A stretch of 64,000 bases of DNA from Cytospora piceicola (Eukaryota > Ascomycota > Sordariomycetes > Diaporthales > Cytosporaceae). A program made the translations under genes and the position numbers. The notes under the pieces are model-generated. The model had not been told where the DNA came from, searched no databases, and worked only from the letters and a program-made list of their open reading frames with translations. How positions within the stretch are numbered: position 1 is the first letter of the stretch; the number at the start of each line of letters is the position of its first letter. Shown here piece after piece: positions 35,338-46,516 of this stretch. Location of the stretch: the NCBI GenBank assembly GCA_023375675.1, contig JALQBC010000037.1, positions 1 through 64,000 of the forward strand. Direction: 5' to 3'.

Positions 35338-36304
35338 ATGGAGGCTATTCAGACCCACCCCACCACAGCCACCCAGGCAAAGAGCTTCATCTCTCCTGGT
35401 TCTCTGTCCTTCCCAACCGGCCACAACGAGTTGACGCCTCCTGGCGACGCTGGTCACAAGGCGAATCCCAACGGTGCCCCTGCTGGCTCTCCACCCGTCA
35501 ATGGCAATGCTGTTGGTCCTGCCACTCCTGCCGCTACCCCTGGCGCGCAGCAGTCTGGCAGCGGTCTGACCCCCACTTTACAGTAAGCTGAACCTGTGTG
35601 TCTCCATTGTACATGAAACTCTGGATGCTTATGCTGTATTTCCAAAGAAACATCGTGGCCACTGTCAACCTGGATTGCCGTTTGGACCTGAAGACCATTG
35701 CTCTTCACGCTCGCAACGCCGAGTACAGTGAGTATATCCGGAGTCCACATGCTCCGCATTGATTGCTCACGTTGAAACCTAGATCCCAAGCGTTTCGCTG
35801 CGGTCATCATGCGTATCCGTGAGCCCAAGACCACGGCCCTGATCTTCGCCAGTGGAAAGATGGTTGTCACTGGTGCCAAGTCTGAGGATGATTCCAAGCT
35901 TGCTAGCCGCAAGTATGCTCGTATCATCCAGAAGCTGGGTATGTTGCACACTTGGGGGACGGCCCTCGGAGAGGCACTTGTGTTTTTGTTTGGCATTGCT
36001 AACGGGTCTGATTTCTACAGGCTTCAACGCCAAGTTCACGGACTTCAAGATCCAGAACATTGTCGGCTCTTGTGACATCAAGTTCCCCATCCGCCTCGAG
36101 GGTCTGGCTTCTCGCCATCACAACTTCAGCTCCTACGAGCCTGAGCTGTTCCCTGGTCTCATTTACCGCATGGTCAAGCCCAAGATCGTGCTCCTCATCT
36201 TCGTCAGCGGCAAGATCGTTCTCACTGGTGCCAAGGTCCGTGACGAGATTTACCACGCCTTTGAGCTCATCTACCCTGTGCTGCAAGATTTCCGCAAGGT
36301 CTAA
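35338..36304 (+). CDS. SPT15: TATA-binding protein (TBP)
   Basis: Four exons, 35338-35582, 35648-35727, 35783-35938 and 36021-36304, with introns of 65, 55 and 82 nt, give 254 residues. TBP nucleates transcription by all three RNA polymerases, bending TATA DNA within TFIID, SL1 and TFIIIB complexes. The N-terminal 80 residues are Pro/Thr/Gly/Asn-rich and variable. The saddle-shaped core of two direct repeats follows: Asn-Ile-Val-Ala-Thr-Val-Asn-Leu begins repeat 1, and Gln-Asn-Ile-Val-Gly-Ser-Cys-Asp begins repeat 2. The paired Phe-Ala-Ser-Gly-Lys-Met-Val and Phe-Val-Ser-Gly-Lys-Ile-Val strands are present. A TACTAAC branch site (35253-35259) and CACAG acceptor (ending 35275) upstream of the ATG show a leader intron. 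The symbol is that of the yeast gene. Confidence 0.98.
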
Positions 36305-37150
36305 GCCGCGACGAATCTCCCCACACACCCACACTCACCCACCCCAACCTGTAAGATTACGCGACTACATGATTTTACGACGCATACCCGAGACAGGCTC
36401 CTGGTTGTTGCGCATTTCTACTACGAAAAGCAACACGACCTTCGTCTGTCCGTTGTACCATTTTATTTTTTCTGCTTTTTTTCTTTTTCGACTGCATTGC
36501 ACAGGCGTTTCGACAAGGAAGGTTACAGTCGGCACGGACTACATCAGGGGTTTGCGGAGAAAAAGAACACAAAAATTGGTCACTATTCCCCCTTTACATT
36601 TCGGAAGACGATAGACCGCCCCTGAAGACGAGGGCGGCGCGCGCGAAAATGAGCGCGCATGGCGGAAGTTACATAATTATTGCGGTCCTGAAAAGGTCGC
36701 AGCGGTTGCCGAGGTGTTGAGAAAGTTGGGGTTCAGGAGAGCGCACACCAGTCATCACACGTTCGGTATTCGGTAAAAGGTTACCTGATGACAAGTTCTC
36801 AAGAGAGTGTGGGGAGGGGAGAAAGCTGGTTTGAGCGAAGCGGTTACCGATGAAGCGGAGTGCGTACCTTTTGGCACTGTCATTCGATGGCGGTTACGTA
36901 CAAGTTGCTGCCATCTGTCAACCTGGGGACGGATTGGCCAGCGCTATCAACAGCATGTCAAAGCTCTTTAAGACTGGGCTCAAGGGCTTGGTCGGCGGAC
37001 GATGCTCTTAACTGAGGGTCGGCTCATTCCGCTTTGGACGTCTGGCAGTTTTGTTAGCTGACGACTTGTTAGCCACATGGTTAATGCCATTATGTTGCAC
37101 TCCCACGTTACCTTGCTTGATGTTGTGCTTCGTATGTACCGTTCCGTTGA
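36305..37150. other. Intergenic, convergent 3' ends
   Basis: No gene seen. It holds the 3' region of the TBP gene (pyrimidine-rich tract near 36465-36490) and that of the minus-strand oxidase. Confidence 0.6.
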
Positions 37151-38770
37151 TCACAGTCGTGAAGTCCTGCTCCCAATGTCTTTTCCCTGTGATTTCTCCA
37201 TCTCCTCCCTTAATACCAATCCCGGCATTCCACCCCGGCTTCCATCCTCGGTCACCACCTTATCCCACGACGTAGCTGTCGGCAAGCCCTCTTTCCTGAA
37301 CGACCACTTCCCCTTGAAGGCCTCGGGGCACTGTCCGACGATGCAATCCGTGATCTTATCGCCGATGACAGGCAGGAACTTGAACCCGTGCCCACTACCG
37401 CCGGTGGCGAGGAACAATCCCTTGTAATCCGGGTGGTAATCAATTATGAAGTCACCATCGGGCGTGTCGGTGTACCAGCACAGCTTCGTGCTCTTGAACG
37501 GGCGGTCGTGCAGGCTCGACCAGGGGATCATCTCCCTCAAGGCGTTACGCATGCCAACCTGGTCGGACTCGGGGATCTCGAGGGAGGGGTCGGTGATGTG
37601 CGTGACGGGCGCGGAGATGGGGGCGTTGCCGTTGTCTGGGGAGGACCTGGACGGGTTGATGTAGCCGTAGGCGTGCCTGGCGACCTTGAGGGTGTTGTTG
37701 GAGGGCGTGATGATGAAATACCCCGTCGACAGGTTCAGCAGCGTGGGCACGCCCCGGAGCTTCTCCTGCTCCTCGTCCGTGATGTCCATGTACGCCAGCA
37801 CCTGCCCCGTCGACAAGGCCCGGCCGGCGAGGTCCACCAGCGACGAGGTCCAGGCCCCCGCGGCCAGGACGGTCAGGCCGGCGCGCAGCTCCTCGCCGGC
37901 GCCGGCCAGCCTGGCGCCCCTGACCTCGGGCGCGCGCCCGTCCTCGCGGGGGCCGTACAGGAGGGACGACACGGTGCCGCCGACGAACCGCACCCGGCCC
38001 GTGGCCCGCACCTCCCGGTACAGCCAGCCCATGCTGGCCTCGGCGTCCGCCCACCCCGACAGCCGGTTGATGTACCCCCAGCTCCCGCTGCCCCCGCCCG
38101 TGCCGTACTCGTCGCGGATGGCCCGCGGGCTGGGCAGCTCCTGGATCTTGCCCGGCTGGCCCGGGCGGCGGCCGTGCCCGGCCGCGGCCTCCAGGGCCTT
38201 GACGTTCTCCCACGACGACCGCACGTAGTCCATGCCGGACTTCTTGCCGCCGCCGACCTTGTCGGCCGTGGAGGCCGGCCTGGGGGGCGGGGAGGTGGTG
38301 GTGGTGGCGGCATCGGCATTGCCGACGAGCAGGAGGCCCGTCTCCTGGTACCGCCCGTCACCGCCGGGCCCTTGGGGCTGACGCCAGATCTCCTGGGCGT
38401 CGGCGGCTAGGGCTGCGTAGGCAGGGTCGGCGTAGTCCGCGCGGATGATGCGGGAGGTGTCGATGGAGGAGGCATCGCGGGAGGGGAAGACGGGCTCTTG
38501 TTGTTTTCCGGGAGAGGAGCGGTCGACTATGGTGATCTGTGTGTTGGTGAAGTGTGGGTGACGGGCTAGGGAGAGAGCCGTGGAGAGACCGAAGACGCCT
38601 GAGCCGACGATGAGGATTGAGGAGGGGGCAGCATCGTGTGATGCTGTGCCCTCCTGCTGGTCCTTGGTTGCGGTGGTGGCTTTGAAGGGGTCCGGGTAGA
38701 AGGAGGTTGGGGATGAGAGATTGGGGGGTGAAGAGGAAGAGGAAGGAGGAAGATGATCGGGGTCCGACAT
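37151..38770 (-). CDS. Peroxisomal FAD-dependent amine/amino-acid oxidase (DAO superfamily)
   Basis: A single exon of 539 residues; the frame extends upstream only to a GTG, so the ATG at 38770 is chosen. The protein oxidises a secondary amine substrate with release of hydrogen peroxide. The FAD-binding Gly-Ser-Gly-Val-Phe-Gly-Leu-Ser-Thr-Ala motif lies near residue 55, followed by Arg-Ile-Ile-Arg-Ala-Asp-Tyr-Ala-Asp-Pro. Near the C terminus a Cys-Trp-Tyr-Thr-Asp-Thr-Pro-Asp-Gly-Asp block holds the Cys that attaches FAD covalently in this family, then Gly-Ser-Gly-His-Gly-Phe-Lys-Phe. These fit the fructosyl-amine, saccharopine, pipecolate and sarcosine oxidase group; the exact substrate is unresolved. 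The protein ends Ser-Arg-Leu, a type-1 peroxisomal signal. A long Ser/Pro/Thr-rich N-terminal extension is unusual, and several Gly-rich loops enlarge the middle. Confidence 0.92.
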   Translation of the reverse strand: MSDPDHLPPSSSSSPPNLSSPTSFYPDPFKATTATKDQQEGTASHDAAPSSILIVGSGVFGLSTALSLARHPHFTNTQITIVDRSSPGKQQEPVFPSRDASSIDTSRIIRADYADPAYAALAADAQEIWRQPQGPGGDGRYQETGLLLVGNADAATTTTSPPPRPASTADKVGGGKKSGMDYVRSSWENVKALEAAAGHGRRPGQPGKIQELPSPRAIRDEYGTGGGSGSWGYINRLSGWADAEASMGWLYREVRATGRVRFVGGTVSSLLYGPREDGRAPEVRGARLAGAGEELRAGLTVLAAGAWTSSLVDLAGRALSTGQVLAYMDITDEEQEKLRGVPTLLNLSTGYFIITPSNNTLKVARHAYGYINPSRSSPDNGNAPISAPVTHITDPSLEIPESDQVGMRNALREMIPWSSLHDRPFKSTKLCWYTDTPDGDFIIDYHPDYKGLFLATGGSGHGFKFLPVIGDKITDCIVGQCPEAFKGKWSFRKEGLPTATSWDKVVTEDGSRGGMPGLVLREEMEKSQGKDIGSRTSRL

Positions 38771-40125
38771 CGTTTGGCAGACAGGGTGACCGACTGGCAA
38801 GGGCACAGGGCAGGTCACAGTCAGGTCAGGGGTAATAAGTGGCTCGGGGTCGGTTCGGGATGGTCTTGGTCCTGGTCAGGGAGAGAGTCAGCTGGGACCT
38901 CTAGAGAGGGGAGTTGGACTGGGTGCTCCGGGAGGGAAGAGAGGCGGCGTGTGTGTGGGTGAGTGACTGACTGTCCAGTGGGAGAGGCGAGGGGGGAAAC
39001 CGGGGGAAATCAGACCAGCAGCCCAGACCAAACTGTGCACCGTGACTTGTATGGATTAGAACTTGGGCGTTCCGGTTTTATTGTTGCTTTTTCTGTTCTG
39101 GCTTGCTTGTGATGTCTTCGGATGTCTGACTCGGGTGGCGTGACGGATTCCCATCCGGTGGCACTGAGTGGTCCTCGGTGTTCTTGCCCGCGACCTGTTT
39201 CAGTACGTGGATCTCCAATGGTTTCTTACTCTATCGTGTCTCAGGGACGCGAACGAGCGGATCAAGAGGGGAGTGTTATTGAGTGTGTGAGCACTTGAGG
39301 ATGATGAGAGGACTGTGAAGTTGGTTGTTGTATTGACCTTTGATGAGATCCAGAGAATTACGGATTACCGGATAGCGAAGAGCGAACACCTTATCAGAGA
39401 ACCCACAAGGAATGATCTCGGGTTGTGAATACCTAGGTAGGGAGATGCAACTTGAATATCTACCTAGGTACCTGCCTACACAACTTTTATACGCTCATAG
39501 TTCCGAGTGATTGATTGTGCCGGAGTCGGACAAGGGATGTTAACGCGCGATTGCGCGACTCATCACAGTCATTAATTTGTGGGTACCTACTTACACAGTC
39601 AGGACAGTCAGTCTAAGTTTGTCCGCAGCGACCATATTCACACATGTTCACCTCAGTCCAGATGTCATGCTACAATCAGACCACAACCGGTTAATTCTTT
39701 ACGACAAAGACTTGCTGTCGTTGGACCAAAGAAGTCTCCGAATTCGAAGTGACACACATTCATACTCGGACACTATCGCAGCAAGAAGAAGTATTGGACA
39801 TTCTGTACATATGTAGTGAATTGGCATTCCTCAAGGTAATCAAGCGGAATTCCTCGGGCTTTCTCACAGCATCCATCAAGCACAACCTCGAGTGTTGCGT
39901 GGTTCGTCCACACGTGCAACCAAATGATGACCGCCCGGGCGGCCGACAGAAAGAAAGACCCGAACTGCTTTTTTCTTTTGATTGAACGAAGCTCTTGGCA
40001 AAGCCAACCGTCATTTTATTGCCTAAAAGCATAATAGGAATGCACCCAGGCTATAAGAGCGTTCTATCTAACCACATATTCACTCAATTCCCGCTCTGTC
40101 TAGCACACATACATGTATGCTGCCT
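38771..40125. other. Intergenic region
   Basis: No gene seen. Its left part is the promoter of the minus-strand oxidase. Two copies of the TACCTAGGTA-type palindrome lie 30 bp apart at 39431-39470. Confidence 0.55.
39431..39472. repeat. Paired ACCTAGGTA palindromes
   Basis: ACCTAGGTAG at 39431-39440 and TACCTAGGTACC at 39461-39472 are spaced by 30 bp. They belong to a palindrome scattered through the intergenic DNA of the window. Confidence 0.85.
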
Positions 40126-41542
40126 TCAGGGTTGCCATTCGACCTCGATGATCCATAATCCTGATCCAGGAGGCTGGTGCCCACCTCTGAAGTGGAAGCG
40201 TGAATCGGCTTCTTTGAAGATACTCTCCCATTCCGAAATCTCACGGTCACCGGAATTGAACAGCGTGTTCATACTTATTCCGCCAGATCGCATCATCTGT
40301 TCCGACTGCTTGGGCAATTTGTCCGGCTCCGGGATGACCGTTTCGTCCAGGACAATTCTGGAACCTGCTTTAAGCGCAGGAATCAGATTGCGCAGTATGC
40401 GTACGCAGTACTTGTCAGACCAGTTGTGGAAAATCGAACGGAAGAAGTAGACCTCAGCGCCGCGGACAGGTTGTTCCGTGAAGAAGTCGTACACAGTATA
40501 CTGCACTCGATCAGCAACATCTGCCGGTCTTTGCCTCCTGGCTTCTTCAATGACTGCTTCGTCCAGATCCTGAAACTTGTTAATGGGATATTTGAACCGC
40601 GGTTTATTTTAATGTCATGTGCTCGGGCCTGGCACTTACCTGAACAATCAGTTTCAAGGATGGAAACTCGCGCGCGATGGCAATGGAGATAGCACCGTGT
40701 GATCCGCCCACATCGACGATAGTGGCACCCTCCGGGAGGTCGCCCCATGCGTATCCTCCAACTACATGGTGAGGTTCCAGGCCAGGCCTGCGAGAGAAGA
40801 ATCTCATCATTGCCGCAAATCGATGCAGACTATCGGGGTGTTTCGACAGGTAGTCCCACATGGCATGCCCCTCGTGGCCCAACGCGAAGCCAGTCTCGTT
40901 CGGCTCGCCAGAGTCGGGCCACTTGGCCATGGCCTCGCAGGTATGGTAGGCTCCTATCCACCCCTCCTCGGTCTTGAAGCCCATCCACTGGTACAGAAGC
41001 TCATCCTCGGCTAGTAGGCGTGATGCTGCTGTGTGACCGACCACGCCCGGCCGGACCTCTTTGAAAATGTGCTGAGATATGGCCAGTCTTAGCAGACGGC
41101 GCATGTGTGTCTCGCCGATCTCAGCTTTCGCCGCGAGCTCGGCGAAGGTGGCCTCGCCTCCAACCGGGATGGCATGCGCCAGGTCAAAACGAGTGATGCC
41201 TTGCACTCCCACCAGGTCGGTTGCCTGTTACAGTATATCAGTCAGACGGATGAATCTCCCCTCAGCCCGGGAACCTTGCCGGTCGAGAGTCTCACTCACA
41301 GCGAAGCCTGAAAGGTATTGGCTCGGTCCCTGCATCAAGATGCGCAGCTCCTGACAGTCAAAGATGACAGCCTGACGCGCAGCTTCGATCTCGGGCGCTG
41401 CACCCGGAGGGACCAGGGATCTCAGAGGGCCATCGGTCTCGAAGGAAGGCAGGGGAAGCTTATGGGCAAGGTAATACTCGTTGACCTTTGCCGTGTTTGC
41501 GGAAATTCGGGCAGCCAAGTCGGCAATCTGTGAGGTTGACAT
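40126..41542 (-). CDS. SAM-dependent O-methyltransferase (COMT-like)
   Basis: Three exons on the minus strand, 41542-41300, 41224-40640 and 40569-40126, with 75- and 70-nt introns, give 423 residues. It transfers a methyl group from S-adenosylmethionine to a hydroxyl, typically on an aromatic secondary metabolite. An N-terminal winged-helix dimerisation region (about residues 85-160) precedes the Rossmann-type catalytic domain. The SAM-binding motif Asp-Val-Gly-Gly-Ser-His-Gly lies at 252-258. The catalytic-base His is at about residue 324 in Phe-His-Asn-Trp-Ser-Asp, the usual family context. It is the left edge of the accessory block that includes the two UstYa genes, so it might methylate their product; this is inference from proximity, and the gap contains an unrelated membrane-protein gene. 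Confidence 0.93.
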
Positions 41543-42690
41543 GATGCACTGCTATGGGATGGTCTCGGGCGGTGCAGGCAGGGCGAATGCTTCAAGAATG
41601 ATGTGGTACCAGGAATCTCTTGTACGCTAGAAGAAGAACTTTGGGCAATTATAAGCGTCTGGATAACAAGTTTGCCCCGTCAGGCTTGGTGATAACAGCA
41701 ATATGCATGTCTATGGATAACGGCAATATGCACATCTGGAACCAACACTTATTTTTAGGTTCGAGCTCCGGGTTTCTAAGCCGCGGTTGCCCGGAGGTAT
41801 GACGGACTAGTGTAGATAAAGCAATCATCGAAATTCACCAACTGCAGGTCTGGTCACCCCAGCCCCCACGAATATACGACATATACTGTACAATAGTTCC
41901 GCAGATCACATATATGTACCCACTCTCAATGAAATGGTGGGGTGCACTTTCAGTGAATCCGAGCACGCCGAAGTGATTCTTACACCCATGTCCGTTAGGC
42001 CTACAGGTCACAGGGAATACAGGTCGCCCGGGTAATAAATTTTGAAAATGAAACATACCGGGGGAAATAAGGGCCCGCAGCTTCAAGAGGTTACATGGCG
42101 CGGGTGTAAGAAACTCGGCACTCCAGGAGGCTGCTCACAGTGCGCACGCAGAGATGCGGTCTACCAGGCAGGACAAGCACAGGTACCAGTACTGGAATCG
42201 AGGAGTTGAGCTAAGATCCTGCATTCGCCCGAACATCATGAGCCGGTCACTGTTGTCCCTGGCTGTTCTTACATTTAGAGTCTGACTCCCGGGCACATTA
42301 GGATTCTAAGCCGCGGGCAGAGAGAGGAAAACAAGTGAAGAAAGTAGCACAGCAATACGGCCTCTAGGGCGTTAAAATGAAATTTGACCTGTTCGTTCTC
42401 GCAGCGCTTCAATCACAGCTCAACCTCTTGAGTTTGCCTCCAAGCCAGTCTGTAGGCTTCGTAGTTCTTGAGGCCTTCATGGCTACACAAGTGCCCGATG
42501 CTAACGACATCCCACCCTGTTACATACACCAACTGTCATCGGCCAAGTTGGCCTATTTGTGTCATGTAGTATTTCCTAGTCAAGAATGCTCCTTGAGGGA
42601 TGCAGTAAGGAATGCTGGGCCAGGAGCTCGGCAGTCATTCTCAGTATTCCCTCAATATTGATTCGGACTTGATACTGATGACTCGGTTGT
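41543..42690. other. Intergenic region
   Basis: No supportable gene. It holds the presumed promoter of the O-methyltransferase and the 3' end of the SAT4-like gene. A 94-codon plus-strand frame at 42377 has a weakly hydrophobic start but no other support. Confidence 0.5.
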
Positions 42691-44182
42691 CTACGAGTAC
42701 CCAGTACCCACTCGTTCTTGGTAAACTTCCCTCTGTACATAGATCGCCGAGACGCTGTTGTTTACCGGATGGTGCTGAGACACATCGGACAGCGATATCG
42801 CCTCGGTCTTATACATGGCAGGCTGGAACGGCGATTTGGTGTCCGTCGACGGGTTGCTTTCTCTCTCCCACTGCGGAAGGATTGGCTGAGACGCTGAAGG
42901 TCTGATTCTCGGGTTGCTGCCCCTGTCACGAAGTGAGACCTTGCTTGCGTAGCTCCGAAGCTTGTTTACCGTGATGGTAAAGACGTTGACCCGCAGCGTG
43001 GGTAGGCATGCGCATATCACGGCGACCGCGCACTCCAGCTGGGTCCAGTAAAGGGTCGGCGCTTGATCGTCTGATATTCGCTCGACTGATTAGAAGGCAA
43101 ACTTTATCTGATCTGGGACTTTCCGGGCGAGACTCACATGTCACATCGTAGCTTTTGGCAGCCTCTTTCCCAGCTTCAACAAAAAAAGAGATTTTGACAG
43201 CACCGATTGCAATAACGCTGATCGTTTTGAGCTTGGTCAGCAGCAGATTCACTGGAGAATGCGCAATCGGACCTTTTTGTGAGTTGTCATTGGAAGCACC
43301 ACTTACAACGCGCCTACGGAAAAGATAGCGCTCACAGCCACCTTTTTCGAGGTAGACATTTGCAGCCTCCAAACCAACGGCTGTGGGAGGATGAAGATGA
43401 TAACGTCGGTGAAGACGTCAAGAACCCCTGAGGTCCAGTATCTCGGAACAGGGTTGACGCATATCGCGCCCTTCATCGTTTGCGCCGGTGCCGCGGTGAA
43501 GGCACCCCAGTTTCCCGAAATAGGTCTGCAAGTAAGCAGATTCGCGAGGAACATTGCAAGACCCCAAAGAGCCACGAGGACAATGGTTGCCCAGCTGGCG
43601 ATGTTGAATCTGGGCCCTGGGAAGAGACGGCGGTAGAAGCATACGATGGAGCATTTTGTCAGGGCTAGAGCGGGAGTGGACAAGAGTGTGGTGCAGAATA
43701 GGCACTGTGAAATTGCCGAAGCGGATTCAGTAACAATTATCCAAAGTGATGAGGGTACTGCAATGTCATTTGCAAATACTGGACTCTCTTTACCTTCATG
43801 AAAATCACAGTACGGGCTGTGTACTCTGGTTTTCCCTCCGGACTCAACTGGACATGTTGGCCGAGGCTGCCGGCAATACCACCTATATACTTGTGTTAGA
43901 ATGGTTCCTGACTTTTGACCTACGAGCCCGTGGAAGCGGACGGACAGTACACACAACATAAAATACACAATATGATACAAGGGAGGGGCCGGACTGACTT
44001 ATGGAATTTGCAATGCCCATGCCAACGGTTAGAAAGGTCGCGGGCACGATTAGATAGTCATCGACACCAAATGCAACACCCTGATTTGTTCTTGATAGAA
44101 AGCGCACAAGGACCAGAGCAATGGCCAGGAGAGAGAATACAATAGAAATGATGACGACATTGGTGCCAGTCGAGAGTGCCAT
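42691..44182 (-). CDS. SAT4/Pth11-like integral membrane protein
   Basis: Five exons on the minus strand, 44182-43999, 43882-43794, 43704-43307, 43217-43138 and 43085-42691, with introns of 116, 89, 89 and 52 nt, give 381 residues. The fungal rhodopsin-like SAT4 family includes Pth11-type receptors that sense surface or nutrient cues, and uncharacterised cluster-associated membrane proteins. About seven hydrophobic helices are expected. Family marks include Asp-Asp-Tyr-Leu-Ile after the first helix, Leu-Thr-Lys-Cys-Ser-Ile-Val-x-Phe-Tyr-Arg-Arg-Leu-Phe-Pro, Asp-Val-Phe-Thr-Asp-Val-Ile-Ile-Phe-Ile-Leu-Pro-Gln-Pro, and Ile-Cys-Ala-Cys-Leu-Pro-Thr-Leu-Arg. No N-terminal CFEM domain is present. 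The C-terminal tail of about 100 residues is polar, Ser/Pro/Arg-rich. The short second exon is the least certain part. Confidence 0.9.
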
Positions 44183-45324
44183 GGTGAGTGGTGAGATGGT
44201 TCTGAGATTCAATCAATTGATGTGGTGGAAAGAAATTGCCGTATTTGATATCCCTCACTCTGCACAATGATGCGAATGGAGTTTCTGGCCGCTGGTGGTC
44301 AACAAAGTCTCGACACTGGCACGATGCTTTTGAGATATGAAAGTCCGATTTAATAAATGCTTTTCAGGTAGCATTTAGAGACCTGGCTAACATCTGAACG
44401 GTCCTATCAGCAGTGTCCCCCCTCATTGATACGCCCCGTGTATCGCACTGGACAGGCCATAAAGTACTTTGTACATACAGTGTTGGTGTGCCTCATCGAT
44501 GATATCTATGTAGCCTTGAAGTGGCTAGTTGGTCACATGGGTCTAAAAATACCAAGTACATATATAGCCGTCTTCGATTCCAAAGCGACCCCAACTTTTA
44601 CGCTCGTTAATTGGGCATATATGCATGGCTTGGTGTTGACTGCATACAGCTCTCAAGGATTGTAATCTGTAAGGCCGAAGAGCTGCCGAGAGCTGCCAGA
44701 AAGAACCAAGATCACCGAGGGCCCCAGTGGCAGTGGCAGGGGGCAGGCCGAGGGGGGACTCGGAGCGGGGGGGAGGTATCAAATCGTTCGGGCCCCGCAG
44801 CCCGGCCGCCCGGCAGCAGCCCCGGTGCCCGTGGGGCGCGGAGGGGGGCGTTAAGAGCTGGTCTAATCAAGCCAATGCAACCATATGCAAGAAGCTCCCG
44901 TACTCTGTCTGTCCTAACCACAGATTGACAAAGGGACCCGCTCAGTACAACTGTATGTACATAGGAGCCCCAACCGCTCTCATCAGATTGCAGCATGATG
45001 GTGGGTTTCAATCATGGTACGTCATGTGAAGCATTCTCGGTGTGTCAAATCAGCCTTGCCGGACTAAATATTTGGCCCAAAGGCGCAAAGTAACCAGAGA
45101 AGATTGTGATTGGCTCAACCCTTGGAGGTCCAACTTGCGCTCGGTCGACAAACATTAGAAACATTTTGCAAGCTCTTAATTTATCTAGGTTCTACGTTGA
45201 AATCTTGCTGTAATAGCCTGAATATCGCTCGCCCCTAGGTACGATTTTTAATTGTTCCAGTTCTCGTGCGACCGATTCAAAGCTCACTTCTCAGGCTTTT
45301 CAGCCCTCGCACCAATTAGCCATC
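44183..45324. other. Intergenic region with a GC-rich island
   Basis: No gene seen. It separates the divergent SAT4-like and first UstYa genes. An abrupt G-rich then GC-rich island lies at about 44725-44855 inside otherwise AT-leaning DNA. Confidence 0.6.
44725..44855. other. GC-rich island with G-quadruplex potential
   Basis: Several G-runs (five to seven bases) lie within about 50 bases on the plus strand near 44740-44780, followed by a CCCGGCCGCCCGGC segment and more G-runs near 44835-44850. It is sharply different from its flanks and not part of a supportable gene. Confidence 0.6.
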
Positions 45325-46516
45325 ATGGACAATCCAGAAGACCTTGCCCGTCCCACTACGTTCGAGTCACAACCTTTTCTAGAAGAGCATGCCGCACAGG
45401 CAGCTGAATTTGAGCAAGCGGACTTGGAACAGTGGCCATCAAAGTCCGCGTGTAGCACGTCTGGCGCGCGGGGTCATGATTATCAAAGGTCATTCTTCAA
45501 GAGTGTTGGGCTTATCAATGCGATTTGGCTGCTCTTGAACCTGGCTATGTTGGCATTCGTCATTACCATGTGGATTTTGAGGAATCCGAGTGTTTGCTCA
45601 TGTAATGATGGGCCATGGTGTAGGTTGTTTAATTACCATCAAGACCGGACTTGAGTGGTTTGACGGCGAGAAAATATCAGCTAATCATAGTCAAATCAAG
45701 CACCTGCCCGAGACATCGTCACATGGGAAGACAGACGCCTGGACGCCTATCTGGATGGGACCCACCGGACCAGCTTCGTTGGCGATCCATCTCCCCAGAT
45801 AGACACTGCTTGGGATGATATGATGCTTGGTAAGTTCAGGTGCTACCTCAGTCTCAGAGTTCCTACGTGAGAGAACTCGAGATGTCTGTGATCCCAACAT
45901 AACATCCAAGCTTTGGCTTACATAACTCTAGGGATGAACATGAGGCTTTCGACTGACGATATGCAACGCATCGGTGCGACCTCGTTGATGCTTAGTGACG
46001 GGTCAGGGTACGTAGGTGCTCTGTCGGTCTACCACGAATTGCACTGTCTTGTAAGTCTGTTCCAAGCTGCAGCCTAGCTGATAACGCTCTATAATGCGAG
46101 ACTAATGGTATTCGGCAGAAATTGATTCGACAATGGTTTTTCAAAGATCATTATTTCCCTAGTCTCACAGAGGAGCAAGATAGAATCCAATGGGAGCATA
46201 CAGGTACGCATCGGAAGAGACACTGATCAAATTGCCATCTAAAGGCTAATCTTGCATGAAAGAGCATTGTATTGAGTCGCTGCGCAAGTCGACCCTCTGT
46301 CATGCTGATATCACGGTACTGCCATACCACTACCTGCACGATCCTAATAACGAAAGCCGAATCCTTGGGCCTAGTCCTCTTGAGCATCAGCCTCTACACC
46401 GTTGCGTGCAATGGGATGGGCTACATGAGTGGGCTGTCTCGCGCCATGTTGATTTGTCTAACAGAAGCATACTCGTTCCAGAGGATGAGCTCACAGAGGG
46501 GCAGGTTGCTGATTGA
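45325..46516 (+). CDS. UstYa-family (DUF3328) oxidase-like protein, copy A
   Basis: Five exons, 45325-45619, 45701-45829, 45932-46050, 46119-46203 and 46263-46516, with introns of 81, 102, 68 and 59 nt, give 293 residues. UstYa proteins catalyse oxidative cyclisation of ribosomal peptides (ustiloxin-type) and halogenation or oxidation in some other pathways. A polar N-terminal tail precedes one transmembrane helix (about 59-84), giving type II topology. The luminal part begins with Ser-Pro-Ala-Arg, rebuilt across intron 1, then Pro-Ser-Pro-Gln-Ile-Asp-Thr-Ala-Trp-Asp-Asp. Both His-x-x-His-Cys motifs are intact: His-Glu-Leu-His-Cys (176-180) and His-Thr-Glu-His-Cys (208-212), followed by Leu-Cys-His-Ala-Asp. 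The C-terminal tail is longer than usual, about 55 residues beyond the last motif. It converges with copy B. Confidence 0.93.

Noticed and set aside
37388..38410. 340-codon antisense frame across the amine oxidase
   Set aside because: A Gly/Arg/Val-rich shadow of GC-rich coding DNA without domain features.
42377..42661. 94-codon frame with hydrophobic start
   Set aside because: The hydrophobic stretch is weak for a signal peptide and there is no domain or Cys pattern of an effector.
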